This document shows, one piece after another, positions 15,557-22,753 of a stretch of DNA of 27,057 nucleotides (positions within the stretch are counted from its first letter, which is position 1; every line of letters starts with the position of its first letter). The translations under genes and the position numbers were made by a program. Source of the stretch: a virus; the IMG/VR virus record IMGVR_UViG_3300025466_000149, positions 1 to 27,057 of that record, one strand, 5' to 3'. The notes beneath the pieces are model-generated. The model made no database searches. It was not told the DNA's origin and saw only the letters and a program-made list of their open reading frames with translations.

Positions 15557-16006
15557 TTATTTAATACCCCAAGTAAGATACCACGCAATGAGCGCAGCAA
15601 CTGCAAAACAGTAGAACTGCACTCTTCTAACCTCTTTAAGGTCATGTTGAAATTCTTCGTTATTCTTTCGTTCAAGGTTCTCTATGTCCAGTTTTAGTTT
15701 TAGCAGTGCGTCCCACTCCTTGGCGCCGTACTTCTTTACGAAGTCGATCTTGAGCTTGGCCTCTTGGTCGCTGATCTGCTTCTTGCGGTTCCACTCATCT
15801 AAGGCTTTGATGAGTGCGTTTTGTTTCTTGAGCTCTGCCTCTCGGTAAGCACGTTGGCGCTCACGGGCTTTTTGTTGTGCAACCTCTAAGCCGTCGTGCT
15901 GTATGCCCTCGATTGACTTGCTTAGTTGCTTTGATCCTTCACGGGCGGAGTCTAGGCTCCCTGCGAGGGCTTTGGTGCCCTCTGTTATTCCGAATGGGTC
16001 TGGCAT
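15557..16006 (-). CDS. Coiled-coil protein with C-terminal membrane anchor
   Basis: 149 residues. Residues 20-125 are charged and helical (AQQKARERQRAYREAELKKQ, EWDALLKLKLDIENLERK), with a likely coiled coil. One hydrophobic segment near the C terminus (FYCFAVAALIAWYLTWGI) would give a tail-anchored inner-membrane protein with the coil in the cytoplasm. No known domain is recognised. Located between the 68-residue and holin-like genes, it probably belongs to lysis control or to a membrane step in particle release. Antiholin is one possibility, without direct evidence. Confidence 0.6.
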   Translation of the reverse strand: MPDPFGITEGTKALAGSLDSAREGSKQLSKSIEGIQHDGLEVAQQKARERQRAYREAELKKQNALIKALDEWNRKKQISDQEAKLKIDFVKKYGAKEWDALLKLKLDIENLERKNNEEFQHDLKEVRRVQFYCFAVAALIAWYLTWGIK

Positions 16007-16009
16007 GAA

Positions 16010-16216
16010 TCATTTGAGTGTGTGGTTGGTGATGAATCCAATGAAGGCGGAGACGGCGGAGACGACCATCATGCCCATCCAAAACCCGCCACGGCCCTTG
16101 TTGGCGAGCTCTAGGAGCTGCTCCATGCCGGCCTCGAGCTTGTCGATCTTCTTCTCCATGGCCTCAACTTGGGCCACCAGCTGCCCGTACTTGAACAGGT
16201 CGATTTCGTTAGACAT
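16010..16216 (-). CDS. Small coiled-coil/membrane protein (holin or antiholin candidate)
   Basis: 68 residues. The first 40 form an amphipathic helix (FKYGQLVAQVEAMEKKIDK), and residues 44-64 (GFWMGMMVVSAVSAFIGF) form one membrane span. This organisation resembles haemolysin XhlA-like small phage membrane proteins. It starts the run of three membrane-protein genes ahead of Rz/Rz1 and the endolysin, so a role in lysis timing is likely. The start ATG at 16216 follows the previous stop by eight bases. Confidence 0.6.
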   Translation of the reverse strand: MSNEIDLFKYGQLVAQVEAMEKKIDKLEAGMEQLLELANKGRGGFWMGMMVVSAVSAFIGFITNHTLK

Positions 16217-16224
16217 TTATTGCC

Positions 16225-16599
16225 CTACGCCGGTGTTGATTCTGTGACTGCGTCCCAAGTCTGAGTTTCCTCATTCCAAGAATAGGGTCCGCCTTCTGTT
16301 GGCATCGCTACTGGAGCCTCCCAGATGTAACTGTCTTGGTTTAGTGTCCAAGAAGCGTATGGCTGTGGTGCGTGAAAGCCTGTGCCGTCGTATGTGTAGC
16401 CAATCCCAGCGTAGTTCTTATTGAGTGCCTCTTGGTCGTCTGGCTGACCGTCTGCACCGTAGTGAACTCCGCCACGGGTGTTGTATGAGGTCTGTACCCA
16501 TGATGCTGGGTCGCCCAGTGCGCCAGTGGCGATGAAGTCTGGCTCGGCTACGATAACCTGAGTTACCAGACCGTTTTCAACTTTTGCAAAATGACTCAA
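16225..16599 (-). CDS. Conserved phage protein of unknown function, TTG start
   Basis: 124 residues. The product begins SHFAKVENGLVTQVIVAEPD after the initiator, and this start matches a family known mainly from aquatic phages, often annotated as hypothetical or tail-related. The initiation codon is TTG (16599-16597), with an AGGAG ribosome site seven bases upstream. The TTG overlaps the TGA stop of the endonuclease gene as TTGA. No other in-frame ATG precedes the conserved SHFAKV sequence. The rest is rich in Gly, Tyr, Trp and Asp (WVQTSYNTRGGVHYG, SYIWEAPVAM) with no enzyme motif. Confidence 0.7.
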   Translation of the reverse strand: MSHFAKVENGLVTQVIVAEPDFIATGALGDPASWVQTSYNTRGGVHYGADGQPDDQEALNKNYAGIGYTYDGTGFHAPQPYASWTLNQDSYIWEAPVAMPTEGGPYSWNEETQTWDAVTESTPA

Positions 16600-17096
16600 T
16601 TTAATTCTCCTAATTTAACTTGTTTAAATGTTGGGTTTTCTAGGTATTTTAAAGCTCTTTTTAAACCTTCAATATCATCGCCTAAATGCCCTAATCCAGT
16701 ATTACATCCAGAACACAACAAACCTCTTACCTGACCTGTTTTATGGTCATGGTCTATATTCATGCGCTTACTAAGTTTTGTAATTGGTTTGTTACAAATA
16801 GCGCAACCATGTTTTTGAAATTCCAATAGCTTATCAAATTCTTGCATAGATATGCCATATTGCCTACGAATGATGGCATCTTCACGCTCAAAACCAGACC
16901 AATTTGGCGCTCTGTATTGGTTGCATTTTTTACTTCTAGCTCCAACACGCAAAGAACGAGTTTCCATTACATGAACATCACCACATAACTTGCAACTTGT
17001 ATTCCAATAACCAACAGAATGCTCTGACAAAACAATGCCGTATTGGTACTCATGTCCATTCCAATCCCTACCTTTTATTGGTCGTTGTCTATTCAT
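16596..17096 (-). CDS. HNH endonuclease, recombination endonuclease VII type
   Basis: 166 residues. The C-terminal part is an Endonuclease VII-type HNH domain: zinc cysteines C98-x2-C101 and C128-x2-C131, catalytic D115/H116 in MNIDHDHKTG, and Asn132 in CSGCNTGLGHLGDD. The C101 to D115 distance equals that of T4 endonuclease VII. A separate N-terminal module holds C35-x2-C38 and C58 with SEHSVGYWNTSCKLCG, which is typical of DNA-binding modules of phage homing enzymes. The DNA here is visibly richer in A/T than the genes on either side. It overlaps its neighbours at both ends (TGATG upstream, TTGA downstream). Either a homing/free-standing endonuclease or a resolvase; position between fibre genes favours the former, as inference. 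Confidence 0.85.
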   Translation of the reverse strand: MNRQRPIKGRDWNGHEYQYGIVLSEHSVGYWNTSCKLCGDVHVMETRSLRVGARSKKCNQYRAPNWSGFEREDAIIRRQYGISMQEFDKLLEFQKHGCAICNKPITKLSKRMNIDHDHKTGQVRGLLCSGCNTGLGHLGDDIEGLKRALKYLENPTFKQVKLGELN

Positions 17097-18187
17097 CAGC
17101 GGGCATTCGCAAATTTCAGGGGGTTTTCGGCAAAGGCTGCGTATATGTATGTACCACCAGATAAATTATATCCACCGTAACCAGATGTTGAGCTACCACC
17201 ACGAATTTTTACACCATTAGATACAAAATCCATTGCGGCAGCATAAGCACCTTCTGCATCAGCTAAACTTGGATATAATGCCAATCCTTCTGCGTTATAA
17301 GTATCTCTTGCAGAATCAAATATTCTCCAATTAGAACCAGCGGTATCAGTTTGCTTAAACATCACAAATCTAGGTCTAAATCCCAAATAAATAAATGGAC
17401 CATCAGTCGAACCATTGCCAACATACGAGCCAAATGCGGAGTAGCCAGTGATGGGAGCCCAGCAGTATGCTACATAATTGTTCGAGCTTGCATTGACATT
17501 TGAGTTGTTTCCACGCAATCCAAATACAGAGCTAGATATTTGAGTTCCGTTATAAAAAACAGATGTAGTTGATGCTGCACCTGTACTATTTAAATAGATA
17601 TACCCTGCGTCTGTAGCAGTAGCACTAGGTAAACTTTGATGCCATGTAACCCAACTAGTAGAACCAGTAGTCCTATTTTTAGTAATAATCATAGCTGGAG
17701 TTACACCAAGACCATGACCTACTGTACCAGCAGCACCACTACCAGCCCAAGTAACTACACTAAATCCAGCAGTAGCATTAACGCTTACTGTTGATGTAAT
17801 AGAACCGCTTGTATTAGATACATTAGTGCCTTGGTTAGCTTTCCAATACCAAGAAACATAAGTTTGACCACTACCATTTGTTGCTTTATATGTTGGATCA
17901 GAACCCGATACAGCAGTATAGCCATTAGAAAGAATTGTACTAATACCACCGTAAACAGTTCTATCATTACCGCCAGAATTTTCAGCGTCACCTAAATCTG
18001 AACCTAATTGATTAGGCGCACCTCTGTTTGAATCAACCCAACAATGAGATACTGGATTACTTCGGTTTTTTGTCCAAATCAAATCAGGCTGAAAACTGAA
18101 TCCTGTAATGTTTGTTGTTCCGCCAGAACCTGTATAGGTAGTAGCGTTCATGTACAAATTGCCAGCGGGGATTGTTGGTGTACTCAT
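17096..18187 (-). CDS. Tail adhesin/receptor-binding-type protein (DUF7483-like)
   Basis: 363 residues. Recognisable blocks of a phage adhesin family: GFSFQPDLIWTKNRSNPVSH near the start, TYVSWYWKANQGTNVSNTSG, FSVVTWAGSGAAGTVGHGLG, then NNYVAYCWAPITGYSAFGSY, GPFIYLGFRPRFVMFKQTDT and AFAENPLKF at the end. This is the layout of DUF7483-type proteins that follow or branch from fibre proteins. It is probably exposed on the particle and binds a cell-surface target; the target is unknown. Ser/Thr/Gly/Asn-rich beta structure throughout. The stop overlaps the endonuclease ATG by one base. Confidence 0.75.
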   Translation of the reverse strand: MSTPTIPAGNLYMNATTYTGSGGTTNITGFSFQPDLIWTKNRSNPVSHCWVDSNRGAPNQLGSDLGDAENSGGNDRTVYGGISTILSNGYTAVSGSDPTYKATNGSGQTYVSWYWKANQGTNVSNTSGSITSTVSVNATAGFSVVTWAGSGAAGTVGHGLGVTPAMIITKNRTTGSTSWVTWHQSLPSATATDAGYIYLNSTGAASTTSVFYNGTQISSSVFGLRGNNSNVNASSNNYVAYCWAPITGYSAFGSYVGNGSTDGPFIYLGFRPRFVMFKQTDTAGSNWRIFDSARDTYNAEGLALYPSLADAEGAYAAAMDFVSNGVKIRGGSSTSGYGGYNLSGGTYIYAAFAENPLKFANAR

Positions 18188-18191
18188 AGTC

Positions 18192-21100
18192 TTATAGGTT
18201 GTAAGTGTTAAGGGCTACGAAGCCAGTTGGAGGTGTGTAAGTAAAGCCTTGTTGACCGAAGTTGTAAGAGAACACTTCACCAGTTGAGTAGCAACTTGCA
18301 AACGGGAAATGTGAGTATGCTGTATCAACTGCACTATTCCAAGTCTCAACAAGTGTTCCGTTCTTATACACACTAAAGTTTCCTGTAGTTGCATCCAAGG
18401 CAAACCCAAGCAAGTCACCACTAGCAACAGTCCAAGTTGTGCCTGTTGAAGCTGTACCGTATCTGTTTCTTATTCCAGAAGTTGCGTTCCAGTAAACATC
18501 AACATTGTTATTCCAAGTACCATTATTAATAGTGCTGTAAATAACGCCAAAGTTCCAGTTGCCAGATGCGTTCACTGTTGTGACATACAATTCCCAATAC
18601 CACTTGCCAGTACCAGCAGGAATAGCTTGAGTAGCTGGAACAATGTAGTTTCCAGTACCACTGCGAGTTTGGGTTAAGTTGCCGTTAGATACAGTGACAT
18701 TACCACCCAAGTTCAACAATGGGTTTGACACAGCATAGTTCGCTGCCGTTGCGCTGGTCAGCGTTGGGACGTCGGTCATGTAGTCTAGCGTAGAGCCAGA
18801 CGCACCAGAGATGTTATTAGGTGTCCAGTTGTTACCTGCTGGTCCTTGGTCGTTAAATATATAACCAGCAGAGAACGGATAAGTTTGCGCTGTTGTTACG
18901 GAACCATTATTTGTAATGCTAAACGCATTTGTTGAGTTATCAATAATAGTAGCATTTTGCAATGTTAATAATTGTGTACCTGTAACAGCAGTTAAATTGG
19001 TTGTTGGTACTGTTAAAGAAGTTGCAGTTGGAGAATACGCATTACTACCGCTAACAAAACGGAAATTTGATGCTGAACCTAGCCAAACACCTGAAGGCCC
19101 ATTTTCAGCAAGTAACCACATTGTTGTTCTAGTTGTAGGTTTAGTAATTGCGTTTGTTCCAGTGGCAACTTTTACACCATCAACAAACATAGAAATATTG
19201 TTTGAAGCATCTGTAGCAACAACAACCCAATACCATTGACCTATATTTCTTGCTATTGGGTCAGCTAATGTGGCAGGAGAGCCAGCGTTGTTGTATTGGA
19301 ATGTAAATTTATATGCGGAACTAATGTATAAAATATATTCCCAACCATTGCTGGTACTCCAACTAGCACTTCCACCCTGCTTACCAAAAATATCCTTACC
19401 TGTTGATAAAGACCCACTAACATAAACAAAACCCTCAAATGAAGTAGTTGCGCCACCCATATCAAGTACATTACTAGAATCGGTAAAAGTTAAATATTGG
19501 CTAGAACCGTTAAAACTACCAGCATAACTTAAACTATTTGTTTTAAACGGCAAATAGAAGCCGTTTGTGCCGTAGCTACCACCGTAGGTAATAGGTTGCC
19601 ATACACCGTAGCTGTTAAATGTACCAAAGCTGTTTGGTGTTAGTGCCTGACCGTCAATGAAGTTAATCTCGGTCTGATAGCCGTCAAAGTAATAACCAAC
19701 ACCGTTTAGGTATCCAATGGTATGTAAATTTGCTGAATTAACTGCTAATCCTGTGTTCTGAGCTGGATAGTTGGCAGAAGAAAGTGAGGTAACTTGATTA
19801 CCATTTACATATAATTTTGCACGGTTACTTGCTGTTGCTTGTGTAGTGTCAATTGCTAAAACAATATGATACCAAGCTGCTGGGTCACGGTATACAGCAT
19901 TTGTATAAAGTAAAGATGTTGAGTAAAGACCTACATTAATATTGTCAGATGAAAAAGATACATATAATTGACTTGTATCGTTATTTGCAAAATAACAATT
20001 AAATAATGCTTGGTTTCCACCTAAACTACCACGCTTAACCCAAGCACTCCATGTCCAAGTTGTTCTATTAGAAGCAACAGTTGGGGTACGAGTTAAGTTT
20101 GCAGATGCACTTGAACGGAAACGCAGTGAGTTGTTAACCAACTTCAATGGTGTTAAATATCCGCTTGAGGTAAATGTGTGGATTACGTTGCCGCCAGAGA
20201 TTGTGACTGTACCTCCAGCCATTTGCTGGACAGAGCCAGCGTAGCTGATGATTACGATGCCTGAGCCACCAGTACCACCTATAGTTCCTGTTGCTCCATT
20301 AGCATAAGCACCAGCACCACCATTACCAGTGTTTGCCGTTCCTGCTACGCCATTAATATTGCCTGTATTGTATAAACCGCCAGTACCGCCAGTTGCGTAA
20401 GTTGTTGATGTTCCAGAAATAGATGATGCTGTTCCTGTGCCGCCAGAACCTGGAACGGTTCCACTAGGGCTATTTGCACCAGCCGCTGAAGCACCGCCAC
20501 CACCGCCGCCCGGATAATTTGGAGCGCCACCTTGACCAGCATAGTTACCAATACCGCCAGCGTTACCTTGACCAGAAGTTCCTGTTCCCCCAGCAAGTGA
20601 TGAAAAACCACCAGAACCACCACCAGAGCCACCGCTTGTTGGAGCAGTATTTCCATTAGACGAGCCACCACCACCGCCACCTATTGAAGCGGTTGCGTAT
20701 GCACTAAATGAAGAATTTGTACCACTACCGCCTGTAGTTGTTGTGCCAGAACCACCAGCACCAACGGTAACTACATAAATAGAATTTGTATCAATGGTTG
20801 TGCCAGAGCCAGTTTGATAACCACCAGCACCACCGCCACCACCGATTTGACCACCACCAGCTCCGCCACCAGCTACGATTAAATAGCTTGTTGAGAGTGT
20901 AGACAATGGAGAAAGAGTTCCAGAAGTCTGGAATGTATGAATTGTGTTTGAACCGCTAGTTGTGACGATACCGCCACCGAATTTCTGTGGGGCTGGGTAG
21001 GAAATAATCACTACTCCTGAGCCACCTGAGTAACCTGTGTTTGCAACACCAACACCGCCACCACCGCCACCGCCTGTATTTTGTGTTCCAGCAGTACCAT

Positions 21101-21767
21101 TATTTGCTCTGCTATATGCAGAATTACCACCACCACCTAGACCGCCAAGAGCTTGAGTTGTGCTTGATGGGTCTGCAGCTCCACCACCACCACCTGCGTA
21201 GTAAGTTGCTGTACCAGAAATGGAAGATTGCAAACCAATACCGCCAGCACCACCTTGTGTAAGGCTTACACCATTACTACCTGCAGCACCAGCTCCACCA
21301 CCGCCACCAGCAGCTGGTCCATTGTTGCTACCACCAGCGTTACCTTGTCCACTTGTACCAGAACCACCAACAGCACCAGCTCCATAACTAGCGCCACCAC
21401 CAGAACCGCCTGTAGCTCCGTTTTGACCAACAGAGAAAGTCCCTGTCATGCTACCACCACCACCGCCACCGATGGATGCCGTTAATGTTCCAAACTGTGA
21501 ATTTGAACCATTGTTAGCTGTTGGGGCTGGACCAGTTACAGCAAATGTTTGACCTGCACCACCAGCACCTACAACTACAGTATATGACTGCGTTGGATTA
21601 AGTGAAGTTGTGCCTGTTTGATAACCACCAGCGCCTCCGCCACCACCGTCCAATGGTCCACCAGCGCCACCACCAGCGACGACTAAGTAGCTTGCAGTAA
21701 CAGTAGATAACCCTGTCCAACCGAATGCTGCGAGTGCGGCTGCTCCAATTTTAGATAAACGTGGCAT
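18192..21767 (-). CDS. Large Gly-rich adhesin with LamG-like and SPRY-like domains
   Basis: 1191 residues, the biggest protein in the window. The conserved start MPRLSKIGAAALAAFGWTG leads to two Gly-rich modules: about 25-290 (ASYLVVAGGG ... VVIISYPAP ... IHTFQTSG) and 303-540 (TSYLIVAGGG ... IVIISYAGS ... IHTFTSSG). Runs of five to seven Gly suggest stacked polyglycine helices as in phage adhesins such as S16 gp38. Two laminin-G/concanavalin-like domains follow: about 546-740 (NRTTWTWSAWVKRG, YHIVLAIDTT, KLYVNGNQVT) and 745-960 (YSF-type strand, WYWVVVATDASNNISMFVDG). The C-terminal 190 residues (GKWYWELYVTT, LLGFALDATTG, SYNFGQQGFTYTPPTGF) look SPRY-like. Probably the main receptor-binding adhesin; receptor unknown. 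Confidence 0.8.
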   Translation of the reverse strand: MPRLSKIGAAALAAFGWTGLSTVTASYLVVAGGGAGGPLDGGGGGAGGYQTGTTSLNPTQSYTVVVGAGGAGQTFAVTGPAPTANNGSNSQFGTLTASIGGGGGGSMTGTFSVGQNGATGGSGGGASYGAGAVGGSGTSGQGNAGGSNNGPAAGGGGGAGAAGSNGVSLTQGGAGGIGLQSSISGTATYYAGGGGGAADPSSTTQALGGLGGGGNSAYSRANNGTAGTQNTGGGGGGGVGVANTGYSGGSGVVIISYPAPQKFGGGIVTTSGSNTIHTFQTSGTLSPLSTLSTSYLIVAGGGAGGGQIGGGGGAGGYQTGSGTTIDTNSIYVVTVGAGGSGTTTTGGSGTNSSFSAYATASIGGGGGGSSNGNTAPTSGGSGGGSGGFSSLAGGTGTSGQGNAGGIGNYAGQGGAPNYPGGGGGGASAAGANSPSGTVPGSGGTGTASSISGTSTTYATGGTGGLYNTGNINGVAGTANTGNGGAGAYANGATGTIGGTGGSGIVIISYAGSVQQMAGGTVTISGGNVIHTFTSSGYLTPLKLVNNSLRFRSSASANLTRTPTVASNRTTWTWSAWVKRGSLGGNQALFNCYFANNDTSQLYVSFSSDNINVGLYSTSLLYTNAVYRDPAAWYHIVLAIDTTQATASNRAKLYVNGNQVTSLSSANYPAQNTGLAVNSANLHTIGYLNGVGYYFDGYQTEINFIDGQALTPNSFGTFNSYGVWQPITYGGSYGTNGFYLPFKTNSLSYAGSFNGSSQYLTFTDSSNVLDMGGATTSFEGFVYVSGSLSTGKDIFGKQGGSASWSTSNGWEYILYISSAYKFTFQYNNAGSPATLADPIARNIGQWYWVVVATDASNNISMFVDGVKVATGTNAITKPTTRTTMWLLAENGPSGVWLGSASNFRFVSGSNAYSPTATSLTVPTTNLTAVTGTQLLTLQNATIIDNSTNAFSITNNGSVTTAQTYPFSAGYIFNDQGPAGNNWTPNNISGASGSTLDYMTDVPTLTSATAANYAVSNPLLNLGGNVTVSNGNLTQTRSGTGNYIVPATQAIPAGTGKWYWELYVTTVNASGNWNFGVIYSTINNGTWNNNVDVYWNATSGIRNRYGTASTGTTWTVASGDLLGFALDATTGNFSVYKNGTLVETWNSAVDTAYSHFPFASCYSTGEVFSYNFGQQGFTYTPPTGFVALNTYNL
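20148..21695 (-). repeat. Duplicated Gly-rich module (protein-level tandem repeat)
   Basis: Module 1 spans about 21695-20898 and module 2 about 20861-20148. Both open with (A/T)SYL(V/I)VAGGGAGG, pass through GGGGGAGGYQTG and V-GAGG, share GTSGQGNAGG, and end with IISY then a GG-TIHTF-like hairpin. The inner glycine-rich spacers differ in length and sequence, so this is an old duplication or two independently shuffled modules. Confidence 0.65.
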
Positions 21768-21777
21768 CTATAAGACC

Positions 21778-22740
21778 TTAAGCGAATTTAGTTTGTGATG
21801 CGAGTACTGTGTATGTTGCGGATGCTGTTTTAACAATGACATAGGTATATGAGTCAATGCCACTTGCATTACCGCTAGTAGGCGCTGAACCGCCTTGCCA
21901 CTTAGGAGTTACTGAAGAACCATCAACCTGAACAGCAGAGTTGTAATAGGCTGTTGAACCTTGTGTTGTCAACATGGTGCATGAGATAGAATCACCCACA
22001 GCCATCGCTGTGTTTAACGATGTGCCAGAGCTAAACGCAAAGTTAACAGTCCAGTTGTTTGCTGCGTTGGTTGTGTAGTACTGAACCGCACCAGAATTAA
22101 CATAGAAGTTTGTTGTAGAGCTTGGTGCTGCGGCAACAATGTTTGCTGGTTCAGCAATGTTCAATACTTTAACTGCTTCGGTTGAAGAAGAGCCATTAAA
22201 TGTTTGAGTTGCTGTCCATGTTTGTGCAGTATTAAATAAAGCAATATTGGCACCAGCTAATGTTGTAGCACCTGTACCACCAGAAGCAATTGGCAGTGTG
22301 CCAGTTGTTAACGCAGAGGTAGATGTTGCATAAACTGCTCCACCAGATGTAAATGATGTTAAGTTAGTACCACCAGCGGTTGTTGGCAATGTTCCAGTTG
22401 TCAGAGCTGATGTGGAAGTTGCATAGACAGCACCACCAGAAGTAAAGGACGTTAATCCTGTACCGCCGTTAGTAGTGGCTAATGTACCGGCTAAAGTAAT
22501 TGCCCCGCTAGTGGCAGATGAAGGCGTAAAGCCTGTTGTGCCAGCAGAGAATGTGCTTACGTTAGTTGTCGCCGCATTAGAGGCTAACAGTTTAACAGTA
22601 CCAGTATTGTCTTTATAGTAGAGCTTACCGTCGGTAATGTTAATCGCCAACTCACCATTGACGAGGTTTGTATTTACAGGAACTGCAGAGGCAGTCGTGC
22701 TGTAATATAACGAAATTGGTGTGTAGCCAGTAGCTGCCAT
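21778..22740 (-). CDS. Tail fibre-like protein with internal duplication
   Basis: 320 residues. The N terminus (ATGYTPISLYYSTTAS, LVNGELAINITDGKLYYKDN) is an attachment-type block common in phage fibres. A repeat region follows at 92-153. The C-terminal part (LNTAMAVGDSISCTMLTTQG, YYNSAVQVDGSSVTPKWQGG, SYTYVIVKTASATYTVLAS) is a conserved beta-rich tip domain that I know from fibre-like phage proteins. Probably a trimeric fibre piece working with the genes on either side. Ribosome site AGGAAATAAAC precedes the ATG. Confidence 0.7.
   Translation of the reverse strand: MAATGYTPISLYYSTTASAVPVNTNLVNGELAINITDGKLYYKDNTGTVKLLASNAATTNVSTFSAGTTGFTPSSATSGAITLAGTLATTNGGTGLTSFTSGGAVYATSTSALTTGTLPTTAGGTNLTSFTSGGAVYATSTSALTTGTLPIASGGTGATTLAGANIALFNTAQTWTATQTFNGSSSTEAVKVLNIAEPANIVAAAPSSTTNFYVNSGAVQYYTTNAANNWTVNFAFSSGTSLNTAMAVGDSISCTMLTTQGSTAYYNSAVQVDGSSVTPKWQGGSAPTSGNASGIDSYTYVIVKTASATYTVLASQTKFA
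22282..22467 (-). repeat. Two 31-residue direct repeats in the short fibre gene
   Basis: Residues 92-122 and 123-153 both read GGT-x-LTSFTSGGAVYATST then SALTTGTLP. The protein copies are almost identical, while the DNA copies differ at many third codon positions (for example the YATST codons). Confidence 0.8.
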
Positions 22741-22753
22741 GTTTATTTCCTAG

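Noticed and set aside
20345-20680. 111-residue minus-strand alternate frame and several His/Thr-rich plus frames in the Gly-rich gene
   Set aside because: They arise from repeated GGN codons read in other frames; composition is Val/Leu/Gln or His/Gln monotony.
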